64,000 nt of DNA from Acrocarpospora pleiomorpha (lineage in GTDB: Bacteria; Actinomycetota; Actinomycetes; Streptosporangiales; Streptosporangiaceae): positions 124,001 through 188,000 of the forward strand of contig NZ_BLAF01000007.1 in the NCBI RefSeq assembly GCF_009687885.1, in the 5' to 3' direction. Position numbers and translations under genes: made by a program. The notes under the pieces are model-generated. The model was given only the letters and a program-made list of their open reading frames with translations. It did not search any database and was not told the DNA's origin. Positions within the stretch are counted from its first letter, which is position 1, and each line of letters begins with the position of its first letter. Below, piece after piece: positions 49,530 through 57,877 of this stretch.

Positions 49530-50093
49530 ATGCAGGCCCAGCGCGCCGACGCCCGGCGCAACTACGCACGCCTGCTCGCCGTGGCCGAGGAAGCGATCGC
49601 CACGTACGGCGCCGACGCCTCCCTGGAGCAGATCGCCCGCACCGCGGGAGTCGGATCGGCCACCGTCCGCCGGCACTTCCCCACCCGCCACGCGCTACTG
49701 GAGGCGGTCTTCCGCGAACGTATCGAGAGCCTGTGCGCCCACGCCCGCGACCTGACCGGCAGGGCCGACACCCGGGCCGCGCTGCTGGAGTGGCTGAGCG
49801 CCGTCATCGCGGACGCCGCAACCATCCGAGGGCTGGCCATCGCGCTGACCCGGGCGACCGACCCCGACGTGGCGCACGAGCACTGCGCCTCGGAGCAGCT
49901 CACCGAGGCGGGCGCCCCACTGGTGCGCCGCGCCGCGAACGACGGCACGCTGACACCGGGCGTGACCATCACCGACCTGCTCACCCTGATCACCGGCATC
50001 GCCCTAGCCACGGAACACCACCCGAACCCCGCCGCTGAGGCAAACCGGCTACTCAGCCTGACCGTAACGGGAGTCAGCCCCCATCAGAGGTGA
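49530..50093 (+). CDS. TetR family transcriptional regulator
   Basis: A 187-aa regulator from ATG 49530. RRNYARLLAVAEEAIATYGADASLEQIARTAGVGSATVRRHFPTRHALLEAVFRERI is the TetR helix-turn-helix domain. The C-terminal ligand domain is Ala-rich without recognisable ligand residues. It is divergent from the NmrA-like gene and probably binds the twin operators at 49455-49507. Same regulator-plus-SDR layout as at 61-62.7 kb. Confidence 0.9.
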   Translation: MQAQRADARRNYARLLAVAEEAIATYGADASLEQIARTAGVGSATVRRHFPTRHALLEAVFRERIESLCAHARDLTGRADTRAALLEWLSAVIADAATIRGLAIALTRATDPDVAHEHCASEQLTEAGAPLVRRAANDGTLTPGVTITDLLTLITGIALATEHHPNPAAEANRLLSLTVTGVSPHQR

Positions 50094-50094
50094 G

Positions 50095-50215
50095 CGGAGC
50101 GGGCTTTGCCCGCGTATTCCGGCGGATCCACCGCATCAACCGGCCCCGCGTGTGGCTGTCGATCGTGCTGAAGACCGCCTTGGATACTCCGTGCCGGAAG
50201 TCTTGCGGGTCGGCA
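50095..50215 (-). pseudogene. C-terminal remnant of a group II intron reverse transcriptase/maturase
   Basis: The minus frame reads DFRHGVSKAVFSTIDSHT then RGRLMRWIRRNTR and stops at about 50095. This matches the FRxGxSxxxFxxxDxxxxxRxxRWIRRKH segment near the end of group II intron proteins. No other part of the protein or of intron domains V/VI is seen. The remaining bases to 50342 include an AT-rich stretch (TTTGACATCTATCTAATC) that may hold the promoter of the next gene. Confidence 0.5.
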
Positions 50216-50342
50216 ACGCTGATTCAACTCGCCTCTAATTTGACATCTATCTAATCAGTCGCCATGCTGCTCGTACTACTTAGACAAGCTTCAAATCAGC
50301 GTCTGGGGCTCGTAGCCCCAGGGAACCCGAGAGGGATGAGTC

Positions 50343-51779
50343 ATGAGCGGATGCTGCGGCTCCACTGTCGCTCCCACGCCCGCGGAGCTCCAGCCCCGCG
50401 CGCAGATCGCGCCGTTGGACACGCCGCAAGGCGTGCAACTGCCGGACGGATTGCCAGTGGCGGTGATCGGCGCGGGCCCGGTGGGGCTGGCCGCCGCCGC
50501 CCATCTGGCCGAGCGTGGCCTGGACTTCCTGGTACTGGAGGCCGGAGATCGGGTTGCCGCCTCGGTCGCCCGGTGGGGGCATGTGCGGGTGTTCAGCCCG
50601 TGGAGGTACGACATCGACGCCGCCGCCCGCCGCCTGCTGGAGGCCGACGGCTGGAGCGCGCCCGACCTCGCCTGGCTGCCCACCGGAGCCGAGCTCATCG
50701 AGGACTACCTGGCTCCGCTGGCCAAGCTGTTCGGCGACAAGGTCCGGCTGGGAGCGAAGGTGACCGCCATCAGCCGCCTTGGCTACGACCGGGTCCGCAC
50801 CGCCGGGCGTGCGGCCGCGCCGTTCCTGGTCCGCCTGGCCGACGGCCAGGAGCTGCGGGTCCGGGCGGTCATCGACGCCTCCGGCACCTACACCAGCCCC
50901 AACGTGCTGGGCGCCAGCGGCCTGCCCGCCCACGGCGAGGTGCGGTTCGGCGACCTGGTCGACCACGCCCTGCCCGACGTGCTCGGAATCGACCGCGACC
51001 GGTACGAGGGCCGCCACGTGCTCGTCGTCGGCGCGGGTCATTCGGCCGCCACCACCTTGCTCGCCCTGGCCGAGCTTGAGGGCACGCCCATCACGTGGGC
51101 GATCCGCGCGGGCGGCGCGAGCCACAGCTACGGCGGCGGCGAGGCCGACGCGCTCCCGGCTCGGGGCGCGCTCGGCACCCGGCTCCGCGCCGACGTGGAG
51201 TCCGGCCGCATCACCCTGCTGACCGGCTTCTACACCCACCGCCTCCGGCACACGGCCGACGGCATCGAGGTGATCAGCCGGGACCCGTCCGGCCACGAAC
51301 AGGCGATCACCGTCGACCGGATCGTGTCCGCCACCGGCTACCGCCCCGACCACACCATCGCCTCAGAGCTGCGCCTCGACCTCGACCCGATCCTCGGATC
51401 CACCCGGCAACTCGCCCCCCTGATCGACCCCAACACCCATTCCTGCGGCACCGTCCCCGCCCACGGCGTCGACGAACTCACCCACCCCGAGCCCGGCTAC
51501 TACGCCGTCGGCGTCAAGAGTTACGGCCGCGCCCCGACCTTCCTGATGGCCACCGGCTACGAGCAGGTCCGCTCGATCGTGGCCGCCCTCGCCGATGATT
51601 GGGAGGCGGCCCGCGACGTCCAGCTCGACCTGCCCGAGACCGGCGTCTGCTCCTCATCCCTGGCCGAGGCCCAGGAGCGGCGCGTCGGCCTGGCCACCGG
51701 AATCAGCGGCGGCCTACTCGCCAGCCCACTGCCCCTGGTCTCCACCCCTGCGGCGGCCAGCGGCGGTTGCTGCGGCTGA
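50343..51779 (+). CDS. ArsO-like NAD(P)/FAD flavoprotein with terminal CCG motifs
   Basis: A 478-aa flavoprotein. ATG 50343 follows AGAGGGATGAG. FAD motif VAVIGAGPVGLAAAAHLAERG at residues ~40-60, second dinucleotide motif HVLVVGAGHSAATTLLALA near residue 230, and the ATGYRP/YAVGVKSYGR motifs of class B flavoprotein monooxygenases. Unusually, the protein begins MSGCCG and ends GGCCG, placing vicinal cysteines at both termini that could bind As(III). Streptomyces ars operons encode a flavin monooxygenase called ArsO, and this is likely a relative. It is followed one base later by an MFS gene and then by arsR. Confidence 0.8.
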   Translation: MSGCCGSTVAPTPAELQPRAQIAPLDTPQGVQLPDGLPVAVIGAGPVGLAAAAHLAERGLDFLVLEAGDRVAASVARWGHVRVFSPWRYDIDAAARRLLEADGWSAPDLAWLPTGAELIEDYLAPLAKLFGDKVRLGAKVTAISRLGYDRVRTAGRAAAPFLVRLADGQELRVRAVIDASGTYTSPNVLGASGLPAHGEVRFGDLVDHALPDVLGIDRDRYEGRHVLVVGAGHSAATTLLALAELEGTPITWAIRAGGASHSYGGGEADALPARGALGTRLRADVESGRITLLTGFYTHRLRHTADGIEVISRDPSGHEQAITVDRIVSATGYRPDHTIASELRLDLDPILGSTRQLAPLIDPNTHSCGTVPAHGVDELTHPEPGYYAVGVKSYGRAPTFLMATGYEQVRSIVAALADDWEAARDVQLDLPETGVCSSSLAEAQERRVGLATGISGGLLASPLPLVSTPAAASGGCCG

Positions 51780-51780
51780 G

Positions 51781-53025
51781 ATGTCCGACGGATACCCCAC
51801 GGTGAACAGCACCGTAGAGCCCCGAGAATCCCGGGAGCCTGCCGAGTCGGCTGCTCCACCGGTGGCGGCCACGCACGGCTGGCGGATGGTGGCCGCCCTG
51901 GCCGTCACCCAGACCATCGGGTACGGAGTGCTCTACTACGCCTTCTCCGTCTTCCTCACCCCGATGACCCGCGACCTGCGCGCCACCGGCGCGCAGGTCG
52001 CCGCCGGCCTGACGATCTCGATCCTGATCGCCGCTCTGTGCGCCCCGCTGGCGGGCCGATGGCTGGACGCCCGCGGCGGCCGGGGCCTGATGACGGCCGG
52101 GTCGATCCTGGGCGCGACCGCCGTGCTGGCGTGGTCGCGGGTCGAGAACCTGTTCCAGCTGTATGCGGTGTCGGCCGTCATCGGCGTCGCCTGCGCGATG
52201 GTGCTGTATGAGTCCGCTTTCGCCGTCATCGTCAGCTGGTTCGACGACAAGAGCCGCCCCAACGCCCTGCTCGCGATCACGATCGTCGCGGGTTTCGCCT
52301 CGGCGATCTTCCTGCCGCTGACCGGCCTGCTGGTCGAGTGGTACGGCTGGCGGCAGGCCCTGGTCATCCTGGCCCTGACCTACGGCCTCACCGCCATCCC
52401 CCTGCACGCGCTCGTGCTGCGCCGCCGTACCCACCCCAGACCCCGGCACGAGCGGGACGGGATCGTCAAGGCCGCCACCCGGACACGGCCGTTCTGGCTG
52501 CTGGTGATCGCCTTCACCGCCAACGGCGGCGCGGTGGCCGTGATGTCGGTCCTGCTCATCACCTACCTGATCCACCTCGGCCACACTCCTGTCCTGGCCG
52601 CCGCCCTGGCGGGCCTTCTGGGTGTGCTGTCGGTGACCGGGCGGCTGCTCACCACCGGTCTGCAACGCCGCCTGCCCGCCGCCCTCATCGCGGCCGCGAT
52701 CTTCGCCCTCCAGGGCATCGCCGTCCTGCTCCTGCCGCTGCTGGGACGGACGGTGCCCGGGGCCGTCGGCTGCGTCCTGCTGTTCGGGCTCGGCTTCGGC
52801 ATCGCCTCCATCACCCTGCCCCACCTGCTGGTCGACCGGTACGGCACCGCCGCCTACGCCACCTTGTCGGGCCGGATCGCCGTCTTCTCCGTCGCCGACA
52901 AGGCGCTGGCCCCGCTGGGCGCGGTGGCGCTGGCGCAGACCACGGGATACGGGTGGGTCATGGGCACGGTGGCGGCCGCGTGCGCGCTGGCGGCGGGCGC
53001 GCTGCTGGCCTACCACCGCGTATAG
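51781..53025 (+). CDS. MFS transporter of the arsenic island
   Basis: A 414-aa, 12-helix MFS protein. ATG 51781 follows the flavoprotein stop by one base. The N-terminal 30 residues are hydrophilic. GWRMVAALAVTQTIGYGVLYYAFSVFLTPMTRDL, LAGRWLDARGGRGLMTAGS and SWFDDKSRPNALLAITIVAG are typical of the monocarboxylate/organic-anion exporter-like group. Because it is coupled to the ArsO-like flavoprotein and ArsR it probably exports the product of that enzyme, an arsenic species; this is inference. Confidence 0.85.
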   Translation: MSDGYPTVNSTVEPRESREPAESAAPPVAATHGWRMVAALAVTQTIGYGVLYYAFSVFLTPMTRDLRATGAQVAAGLTISILIAALCAPLAGRWLDARGGRGLMTAGSILGATAVLAWSRVENLFQLYAVSAVIGVACAMVLYESAFAVIVSWFDDKSRPNALLAITIVAGFASAIFLPLTGLLVEWYGWRQALVILALTYGLTAIPLHALVLRRRTHPRPRHERDGIVKAATRTRPFWLLVIAFTANGGAVAVMSVLLITYLIHLGHTPVLAAALAGLLGVLSVTGRLLTTGLQRRLPAALIAAAIFALQGIAVLLLPLLGRTVPGAVGCVLLFGLGFGIASITLPHLLVDRYGTAAYATLSGRIAVFSVADKALAPLGAVALAQTTGYGWVMGTVAAACALAAGALLAYHRV

Positions 53026-53030
53026 TTCTT

Positions 53031-53048
53031 AGACCGATATCGAACCAA
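53031..53048. promoter_or_regulatory. Candidate ArsR operator
   Basis: AGACCGATATCGAACCAA contains the CGATATCG dyad and lies 23 bases before the ArsR start. It shares the ATCGAA motif with the palindrome before the second arsR at 57333-57344. Confidence 0.35.
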
Positions 53049-53071
53049 AGGGTGAGGTAAGGAGGCGCTGG

Positions 53072-53437
53072 ATGACCGATCAGTGCTGTGCGCCGATCGC
53101 CCGCCAGCCGCTGTCGGAAGGCGAGGCCGCCGAGCTGGCGGTGCTGCTGAAGGCGGTCGCCGACCCCGTCCGGCTGCGCCTGCTGTCCATGATCGGCTCA
53201 CACCCCGGCGGCGAGGCGTGCGTGTGCGATCTGACCGACGCCTTCGACCTGACCGCCCCCACCATCTCCCATCACCTGAAGGTGCTGCGCACCGCCGGGC
53301 TGATCGGCAGCCAGCGCCGCGGCACCTGGGTCTACTACTGGATCATCCCCGAGGTGGTGAACCGCCTCGGCGACCTGTTCACCCCGCACCAGCAATCCCC
53401 CACCCCCACCTCCGCGGCCAAGCTTGTCACCGCGTGA
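53072..53437 (+). CDS. arsR: ArsR/SmtB family arsenic-responsive repressor
   Basis: A 121-aa winged-helix repressor. ATG 53072 follows AAGGAGG. MTDQCCAPIARQPLSEGEAAELA has the N-terminal CC, and ACVCDLTDAFDLTAPTISHHLKVLRTAGLI carries CVC at the DNA-recognition helix, the As(III)-binding Cys arrangement of actinobacterial ArsR. It is very similar to the ArsR at 56918-57304. As third gene after the flavoprotein and MFS it likely regulates them. Confidence 0.92.
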   Translation: MTDQCCAPIARQPLSEGEAAELAVLLKAVADPVRLRLLSMIGSHPGGEACVCDLTDAFDLTAPTISHHLKVLRTAGLIGSQRRGTWVYYWIIPEVVNRLGDLFTPHQQSPTPTSAAKLVTA

Positions 53438-53503
53438 GCGGGCCGCGCGGCCGGGATCCTCATCCCCATTCTCGCGGCCATGCTGCTGTTCTCCGCGGTG
53501 AAG

Positions 53504-53531
53504 ATAGCCCGGCATGCCGCTGCCGGGCTAT
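53504..53531. terminator. Bidirectional terminator hairpin between convergent arsR and arsC
   Basis: ATAGCCCGGCA (53504-53514) and TGCCGGGCTAT (53521-53531) are perfect complements with a six-base loop, between the arsR stop and the convergent arsC stop. Confidence 0.8.
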
Positions 53532-53593
53532 GACCCCACGGCGGCGGCTTCGGGCCGCCCCCCTGGTGATCAGCAGCCGCATGCCGCTAAGTG

Positions 53594-53992
53594 TCAGGTC
53601 AGCTCCTTGATCAGCTTCTCGACGCGAACCCGGATCTCCTCACGGATCGGCCGGACCGCGTCGATGCCCTGACCGGCGGGGTCTTCAAGCTTCCAGTCCT
53701 CGTAGCGCGTACCGGGGAAAACCGGGCAGACGTCCCCGCAGCCCATGGTGACCACCACGTCGGAGTTCTCCACCGCTTCCACCGTGAGGATCTTGGGCTG
53801 CCCGGCGGTGATGTCGATGCCGACCTCACGCATGGCCTGGACGGCGACCGGGTTGATGTGCTCAGCCGGGGCCGAACCGGCCGAGCGGACCTCGATGCGG
53901 TCACCGGCGAGATGGGTGAGCCATCCGGCGGCCATTTGCGAGCGCCCGGCGTTGTGCACGCAGACGAACAGAACACTGGGCTTGCCATTCAC
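53594..53992 (-). CDS. arsC: Arsenate reductase ArsC, single-domain (LMW-PTP fold), copy 1
   Basis: A 132-aa enzyme. The P-loop CVHNAGRS starts at Cys11 with Arg17, and Cys85 and Cys89 (MGCGDVCPVFPG) complete the three-cysteine relay of thioredoxin-coupled ArsC. It reduces As(V) to As(III). It is the last gene of the minus-strand ars run and lies 70 bases from the next arsC. The length is normal. Confidence 0.93.
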   Translation of the reverse strand: MNGKPSVLFVCVHNAGRSQMAAGWLTHLAGDRIEVRSAGSAPAEHINPVAVQAMREVGIDITAGQPKILTVEAVENSDVVVTMGCGDVCPVFPGTRYEDWKLEDPAGQGIDAVRPIREEIRVRVEKLIKELT

Positions 53993-54062
53993 GCCAGACG
54001 CCTCTCTGCTGGATCTTTAGATTGGGCTACAGGGGATCACAAGGGGGTTAAGGATGGGGTGG

Positions 54063-54704
54063 TCACAGGGGAACCGGCTGCTGCAATTCGGCGACCAGGA
54101 GGCGGACCCGCTCGTCGATGGCGTCGCGGATCCGCCGGACCCCGGCCAGGCTCTGCCCGCAGGGGTCTTCCAGTTCCCAGTCCAGGTAGCGGCGGCCCGG
54201 GTGGATCGCGCAGGCGTCCCCGCAGCCCATGGTGACGACCACGTCGGCGGCTTGGACGAACTCGTCGGTCAGCGGCTTGGGGAACTCCATCGCGGGGAGC
54301 AGGCCGACCTCGGCCAGCGCGGTGACCACCGGGGGATGAATGCCGGCGGCGGGCCGGGTGCCGGCCGTGCGCACGTGCAGCCAGTCGCCGCCGTACTTGC
54401 GGGTGAGGGCGGCGGCCATCTGGGAGCGGCCGGCGTTGCCGCCGCACACATACAGCACCTCCACCTCCACCTTGGGGATGTAGCCATTTACCTGGGCCAA
54501 AGCGGTGAGCCGCTCCGTGACGAAACGCTGGGTCAGCACATACAGATGTGTCATGACCGTGGCCTCACGGTGGAGGGCGAGATAGGACTCGTGCACGTGC
54601 CGTCTGATCGTCTCGGCGCCGAAACGACCGGCGAATTGGACAAGAAGCTGATCGATGATCTGGTTCAGCTGCTGATTGGAGGAAAGCTGCGGCGGGGTGG
54701 TCAC
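54063..54704 (-). CDS. arsC: Arsenate reductase with N-terminal three-helix bundle, copy 2
   Basis: A 213-aa protein; GTG 54704 gives a start equivalent to copy 3. The helical bundle (residues ~1-75, NQIIDQLLVQFAGRFGAETIRRHVHESYLAL) precedes the LMW-PTP domain with P-loop CGGNAGRS (Cys87, Arg93). The CVHN of the other copies is changed to CGGN. MGCGDACAIHPGRR has the resolving Cys pair. In Corynebacterium and mycobacteria such two-part enzymes use mycothiol as partner (known). The function probably differs slightly from copy 1, for example by mycothiol dependence. Confidence 0.88.
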   Translation of the reverse strand: MTTPPQLSSNQQLNQIIDQLLVQFAGRFGAETIRRHVHESYLALHREATVMTHLYVLTQRFVTERLTALAQVNGYIPKVEVEVLYVCGGNAGRSQMAAALTRKYGGDWLHVRTAGTRPAAGIHPPVVTALAEVGLLPAMEFPKPLTDEFVQAADVVVTMGCGDACAIHPGRRYLDWELEDPCGQSLAGVRRIRDAIDERVRLLVAELQQPVPL

Positions 54705-54739
54705 GATGCGGCCCGGGAGCGAGAAGGTCGTGGGAGAGT

Positions 54740-55390
54740 TCAGGCGACCGGGACCTTGAGCTCGGCCAGCAGGGCGCGGACGCGGCGTTCGATCTCGTCC
54801 CGGATCGGCCGCACGTCCTCGGTGCTCTTGCCCGCTGGGTCGTCCAGTTCCCAGTCCAGGTAGCGCTTGCCCGGATATACCGGGCAGGCGTCCCCGCAGC
54901 CCATCGTGACGACCACGTCGGCGGCGCGGATGATCTCCTCGGTCCACGGCTTGGGGAACTCGGCGGAGATGTCGATCCCGCGTTCGGCCATACTCGCCAC
55001 GGCGGCGGAGTTGATCTCGCTGGCGAACTCCGAGCCGCCCGACCAGGCCACAGCATGGTCGGCGGCCAGGTGCTGGAAGAAGCCCATGGCCATCTGGCTG
55101 CGTCCGGCGTTGTGCACGCACAGGAACAGCACGATCGGGCGGCCGTCGTCGGCGCCTTCCACCCGGGCCAGGGCGGTCAGGCGCTGGCGGGCGAACCGTT
55201 CGGCCAGCAGCGGTAGGAACGCGGGGATGGCCGCCTTCTCGGCGAACTGGTCGTAGCTGGTGTGCAGGAACCGTTCGATGGTCTCGGTGCTGAAGGTGCC
55301 GGCGAACCGCTCGCCGAGATTGCGGGCGGCCGTCAGCAGGGCGTGCTGCTGGTCGACGGTCAGGTCGGCGCGCTGGTAGGTCTCGGGCAT
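54740..55390 (-). CDS. arsC: Arsenate reductase with N-terminal three-helix bundle, copy 3
   Basis: A 216-aa protein of the same design as copy 2: helical bundle (NLGERFAGTFSTETIERFLHTSYDQFA) then P-loop CVHNAGRS (Cys91, Arg97) and MGCGDACPVYPGKRY. All catalytic residues are intact. It starts at ATG 55390, three bases after the ArsR-ArsC fusion stop, so the two are tightly coupled. Confidence 0.9.
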   Translation of the reverse strand: MPETYQRADLTVDQQHALLTAARNLGERFAGTFSTETIERFLHTSYDQFAEKAAIPAFLPLLAERFARQRLTALARVEGADDGRPIVLFLCVHNAGRSQMAMGFFQHLAADHAVAWSGGSEFASEINSAAVASMAERGIDISAEFPKPWTEEIIRAADVVVTMGCGDACPVYPGKRYLDWELDDPAGKSTEDVRPIRDEIERRVRALLAELKVPVA

Positions 55391-55393
55391 GGC

Positions 55394-56104
55394 TCACTCC
55401 TGCGGGATCGGGACGGTCGAGATCGGGACGGTCGGGGTCTGGATGGCGGGGGCCAGCCGGTCGATCCGGCTGGTGATGTCGGTGAAGGCGTGCTCGAAAG
55501 CCGCGTCGGTGCCGACGCGAACTGGGTCGGGAACCGACCAGTGCAGGCGCTCACGCCCGCCGAGTTGTTCGTGGGCGCTGTCGCAGACGGCCACGACCAG
55601 GTCCTCGGGGCGGAGCACCTCATCGAGATGGATGGTGTGGGCCGCCTCCAGATTCAGGCCGTGGCGGCGGGCCACCTCGACCGCGTGCGGGTTGACCCGC
55701 TGGGCGGGTGCCGTTCCGGCCGAGGTGGCGGGCACCGCGCTGCGTCGTTCCCACAGGGCGACGGCGAGCTGGGAGCGGGCGGAGTTGTGGGTGCAGACGA
55801 ACACCACCCGCAGGGCCTGCCGCAGCGGGGCGGGCAGCAGCCCGTCCATGCTGCCCGGCGCCAGCCGCAGGTAGGTACGGCGCCGGTCGCCCTCCGAGCG
55901 CCGCCGTTCGACCACGCCCGCCTCCTGCAGGATCTTCACGTGGTGGGCGAACAGGTTGGTGGGCAGGCCCAGCTGGCGGCCGAGCTCACCCGGCGAGGCG
56001 TCGCCGAGGGCGAGCCGGTCCACGATCGACAACCGCGCGGGATCGCCGAGCGCGGCGTGCACCCGGGCCCGCCCCACCACCGTCTCAGGCCAGTCAGCAT
56101 TCAT
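55394..56104 (-). CDS. ArsR-ArsC fusion protein
   Basis: A 236-aa two-domain protein. Residues ~10-85 form an ArsR-type winged helix (ALGDPARLSIVDRLALGDASPGELGRQLGLPTNLFAHHVKILQEAGVVERR). Residues ~98-225 form an LMW-PTP domain with P-loop CTHNSARS (Cys104, Arg110). The resolving segment is VAVCDSAHEQ, with one Cys instead of the C-x3-C pair. It may act as an arsenic sensor that also reduces or binds its inducer. It leads the arsC run and starts at ATG 56104. Confidence 0.88.
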   Translation of the reverse strand: MNADWPETVVGRARVHAALGDPARLSIVDRLALGDASPGELGRQLGLPTNLFAHHVKILQEAGVVERRRSEGDRRRTYLRLAPGSMDGLLPAPLRQALRVVFVCTHNSARSQLAVALWERRSAVPATSAGTAPAQRVNPHAVEVARRHGLNLEAAHTIHLDEVLRPEDLVVAVCDSAHEQLGGRERLHWSVPDPVRVGTDAAFEHAFTDITSRIDRLAPAIQTPTVPISTVPIPQE

Positions 56105-56172
56105 TGACTCAATTCTTACTGACTGAATCCGCCCAGGGCAAGCGAAGGTCTGGTGGCGGGCAGGTGAACGGA

Positions 56173-56913
56173 TCAGCGACCGGCCGCGGAATCTCCTATG
56201 AGCGAATCTCCCGTGACCGGTTCTGGCTCATCGGCACCGGGACGGGCATACAGCCCTCCCACCAGCAGCAAGCCGATCACCCCGCCGACCAGCTGCGCGA
56301 GCACGAAACCGGGAACCGATGCGGGGGCGATCCCAGCGAAGGTGTCGGAGAAGGCACGGCCGATCGTCACCGCCGGATTGGCGAAGCTGGTGGAGGAGGT
56401 GAACCAATAGGCCGCGCCGATGTAGGCGGCCACCGCCGCCGGGGCGACCGCGGTCCGGCCGGTGCGGACCAGGCAGAAGATCACCAGCAGCAGGCCCGCG
56501 GTGGCCACCACTTCACCCAGCCACAGGTGCGGGGCGGCCCGCTCGGTGGTGGACCAGGCGAGCGGGGCCTTGCCGAACATCGCGTTAGCCAGGATGGCTC
56601 CGCCGATCCCACCCAGGATCTGGCTCACCGCGTAGGCGCCGACCTCACCCAGCGTCAGCCCCACCCCGCTCTGCCGTCCTTGCCACCAGTCGGCCAGGGA
56701 GACGACCGGGTTGAAGTGCGCGCCGGAGACCGGGCCGAGGGCGAGGATGAGCACGGCCAGGCCGAAGACGGTGGCGGTGGAGTTCTGCAGCAGCTGCAGA
56801 CCGACGTCGCCGGGCGAGAGGGTCTGGGCCATGATGCCCGAGCCGACCACGACGGTGACCAGCAGGGCGGTGCCGAGGAATTCGGCCAGGAGGCGACGCG
56901 ACAGGGGGGTCAT
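56173..56913 (-). CDS. Aquaglyceroporin (MIP family), probable arsenite channel
   Basis: A 246-aa six-helix channel. The pore boxes are HFNPVVS (NPV in place of NPA) and FANPAVTIGRAFSDTFAGI (NPA). LLAEFLGTALLVTVVVGSGIMAQ is the usual N-terminus. In ars clusters such channels (AqpS-like) let As(OH)3 out after ArsC has made it. It lies 5 bases after the ArsR stop, so the arsR, aqp, fusion and arsC genes read as one operon. No ArsB/ACR3 pump is seen intact in the window. Confidence 0.88.
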   Translation of the reverse strand: MTPLSRRLLAEFLGTALLVTVVVGSGIMAQTLSPGDVGLQLLQNSTATVFGLAVLILALGPVSGAHFNPVVSLADWWQGRQSGVGLTLGEVGAYAVSQILGGIGGAILANAMFGKAPLAWSTTERAAPHLWLGEVVATAGLLLVIFCLVRTGRTAVAPAAVAAYIGAAYWFTSSTSFANPAVTIGRAFSDTFAGIAPASVPGFVLAQLVGGVIGLLLVGGLYARPGADEPEPVTGDSLIGDSAAGR

Positions 56914-56917
56914 GACC

Positions 56918-57304
56918 TCACCTTGAACAGGGGGTTGAACGGGGAGCGGGAGACGGAACGGAGGCGGGGGGCTGGAGCAGGGACGACAGTTCGGCGAGCC
57001 GTTCGGGGACGACGCGGTAGTAGACCCAGGAGGCGCGGCGCTCGCTTACCAGCAGGCCGACCTCTTTGAGCACTTTCAGGTGATGGCTGATGGTGGGCTG
57101 CGACAGCTCGAAACCCGCCGTCAGGTCGCACACGCAGGCCTCGCCGCCCTCGTGGCTGGCCACCAGGGACAGGATCCGCAGCCGGGCCGGATCGCCGAGC
57201 GCCTTGAACACCCGGGCCAGTTCGGCAGCCTGGCCAGGCACCAGAGGCTGGCGGGCCAGTGGGACACAGCAGTCCAGCACACTCAGCGGCTCCACGGCAT
57301 TCAA
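56918..57304 (-). CDS. arsR: ArsR/SmtB family arsenic-responsive repressor (second copy)
   Basis: A 128-aa repressor starting at ATG 57304. CCVPLARQPLVPGQAAELARVFKALGDPARLRILSLVASHEGGEACVCDLTAGFELSQPTISHHLKVLKEVGLL has the same Cys layout (CC near the start, CVC in the recognition helix) as the ArsR at 53.1 kb. It heads the minus-strand ars operon and probably binds the palindrome at 57333-57344. Confidence 0.93.
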   Translation of the reverse strand: MNAVEPLSVLDCCVPLARQPLVPGQAAELARVFKALGDPARLRILSLVASHEGGEACVCDLTAGFELSQPTISHHLKVLKEVGLLVSERRASWVYYRVVPERLAELSSLLQPPASVPSPAPRSTPCSR

Positions 57305-57330
57305 GGCTTCGCCCTCCCGGGAATTGACGG

Positions 57331-57858
57331 CTATCGAATTCGATTACCATCAATACCAGAGTTGGGAGAGATGCGACGCATGTCCGACAAGCCCAGCCGG
57401 ATGGCGCGGATGATGATCGGCGCGCCGATGAGAGCGGGGAGCAGCCATAGCGCCAGGGGTGGCAGCCGGTTCCATAACGGCAGGTGAGGGCCGTTGTCCA
57501 CGTAGAAACCGGTGAGTAAGGCCACATAGGACAGCCCCATCCCGGCGATGTGCAGCGCCGGGCGGTTTCTGCGATTGAGATAGCCCGTCAGCGCGGCGGT
57601 CATGGCGGCGCAGCCGAGGGCGAACAGCGGGGCGTTCTCGCGCCACCGGATGGCCGACATCACGGTCATAGAGACGAACAGCGCCCCCAGTCCCCACAGA
57701 TATATCCGGCCGTACCGGATATGCGTGCGTCCGCCCTTGCGTGAGAAGGCTGCGGTGGCTCCGGCGAGAACGCACGTGAGCCCGGCCACGACGTGTACAG
57801 CCAGCGCAGCGAGGAACGCGGGGCCGACATCGGGAACAGGTAGACCGAGTATGTTCAT
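57331..57858 (-). CDS. DUF2306-like membrane protein
   Basis: A 175-aa membrane protein, ATG 57858. LAALAVHVVAGLTCVLAGATAAFSRKGGRTHIRYGRIYLWGLGALFVSMTVM matches the DUF2306 start (helix, then KGxxxHxxxGRxY). About five helices in all. The function of this family is not established. It is divergent from a PadR gene across an 18-bp palindrome and its stop codon overlaps the ArsR operator. Confidence 0.8.
   Translation of the reverse strand: MNILGLPVPDVGPAFLAALAVHVVAGLTCVLAGATAAFSRKGGRTHIRYGRIYLWGLGALFVSMTVMSAIRWRENAPLFALGCAAMTAALTGYLNRRNRPALHIAGMGLSYVALLTGFYVDNGPHLPLWNRLPPLALWLLPALIGAPIIIRAIRLGLSDMRRISPNSGIDGNRIR
57333..57344. promoter_or_regulatory. ArsR operator of the minus-strand ars operon
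   Basis: ATCGAATTCGAT is a perfect 12-bp palindrome 29 bases before the arsR start. It lies in the last codons of the upstream DUF2306-like gene. Confidence 0.6.
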
Positions 57859-57877
57859 GAAGACCTACATAAGTTGA

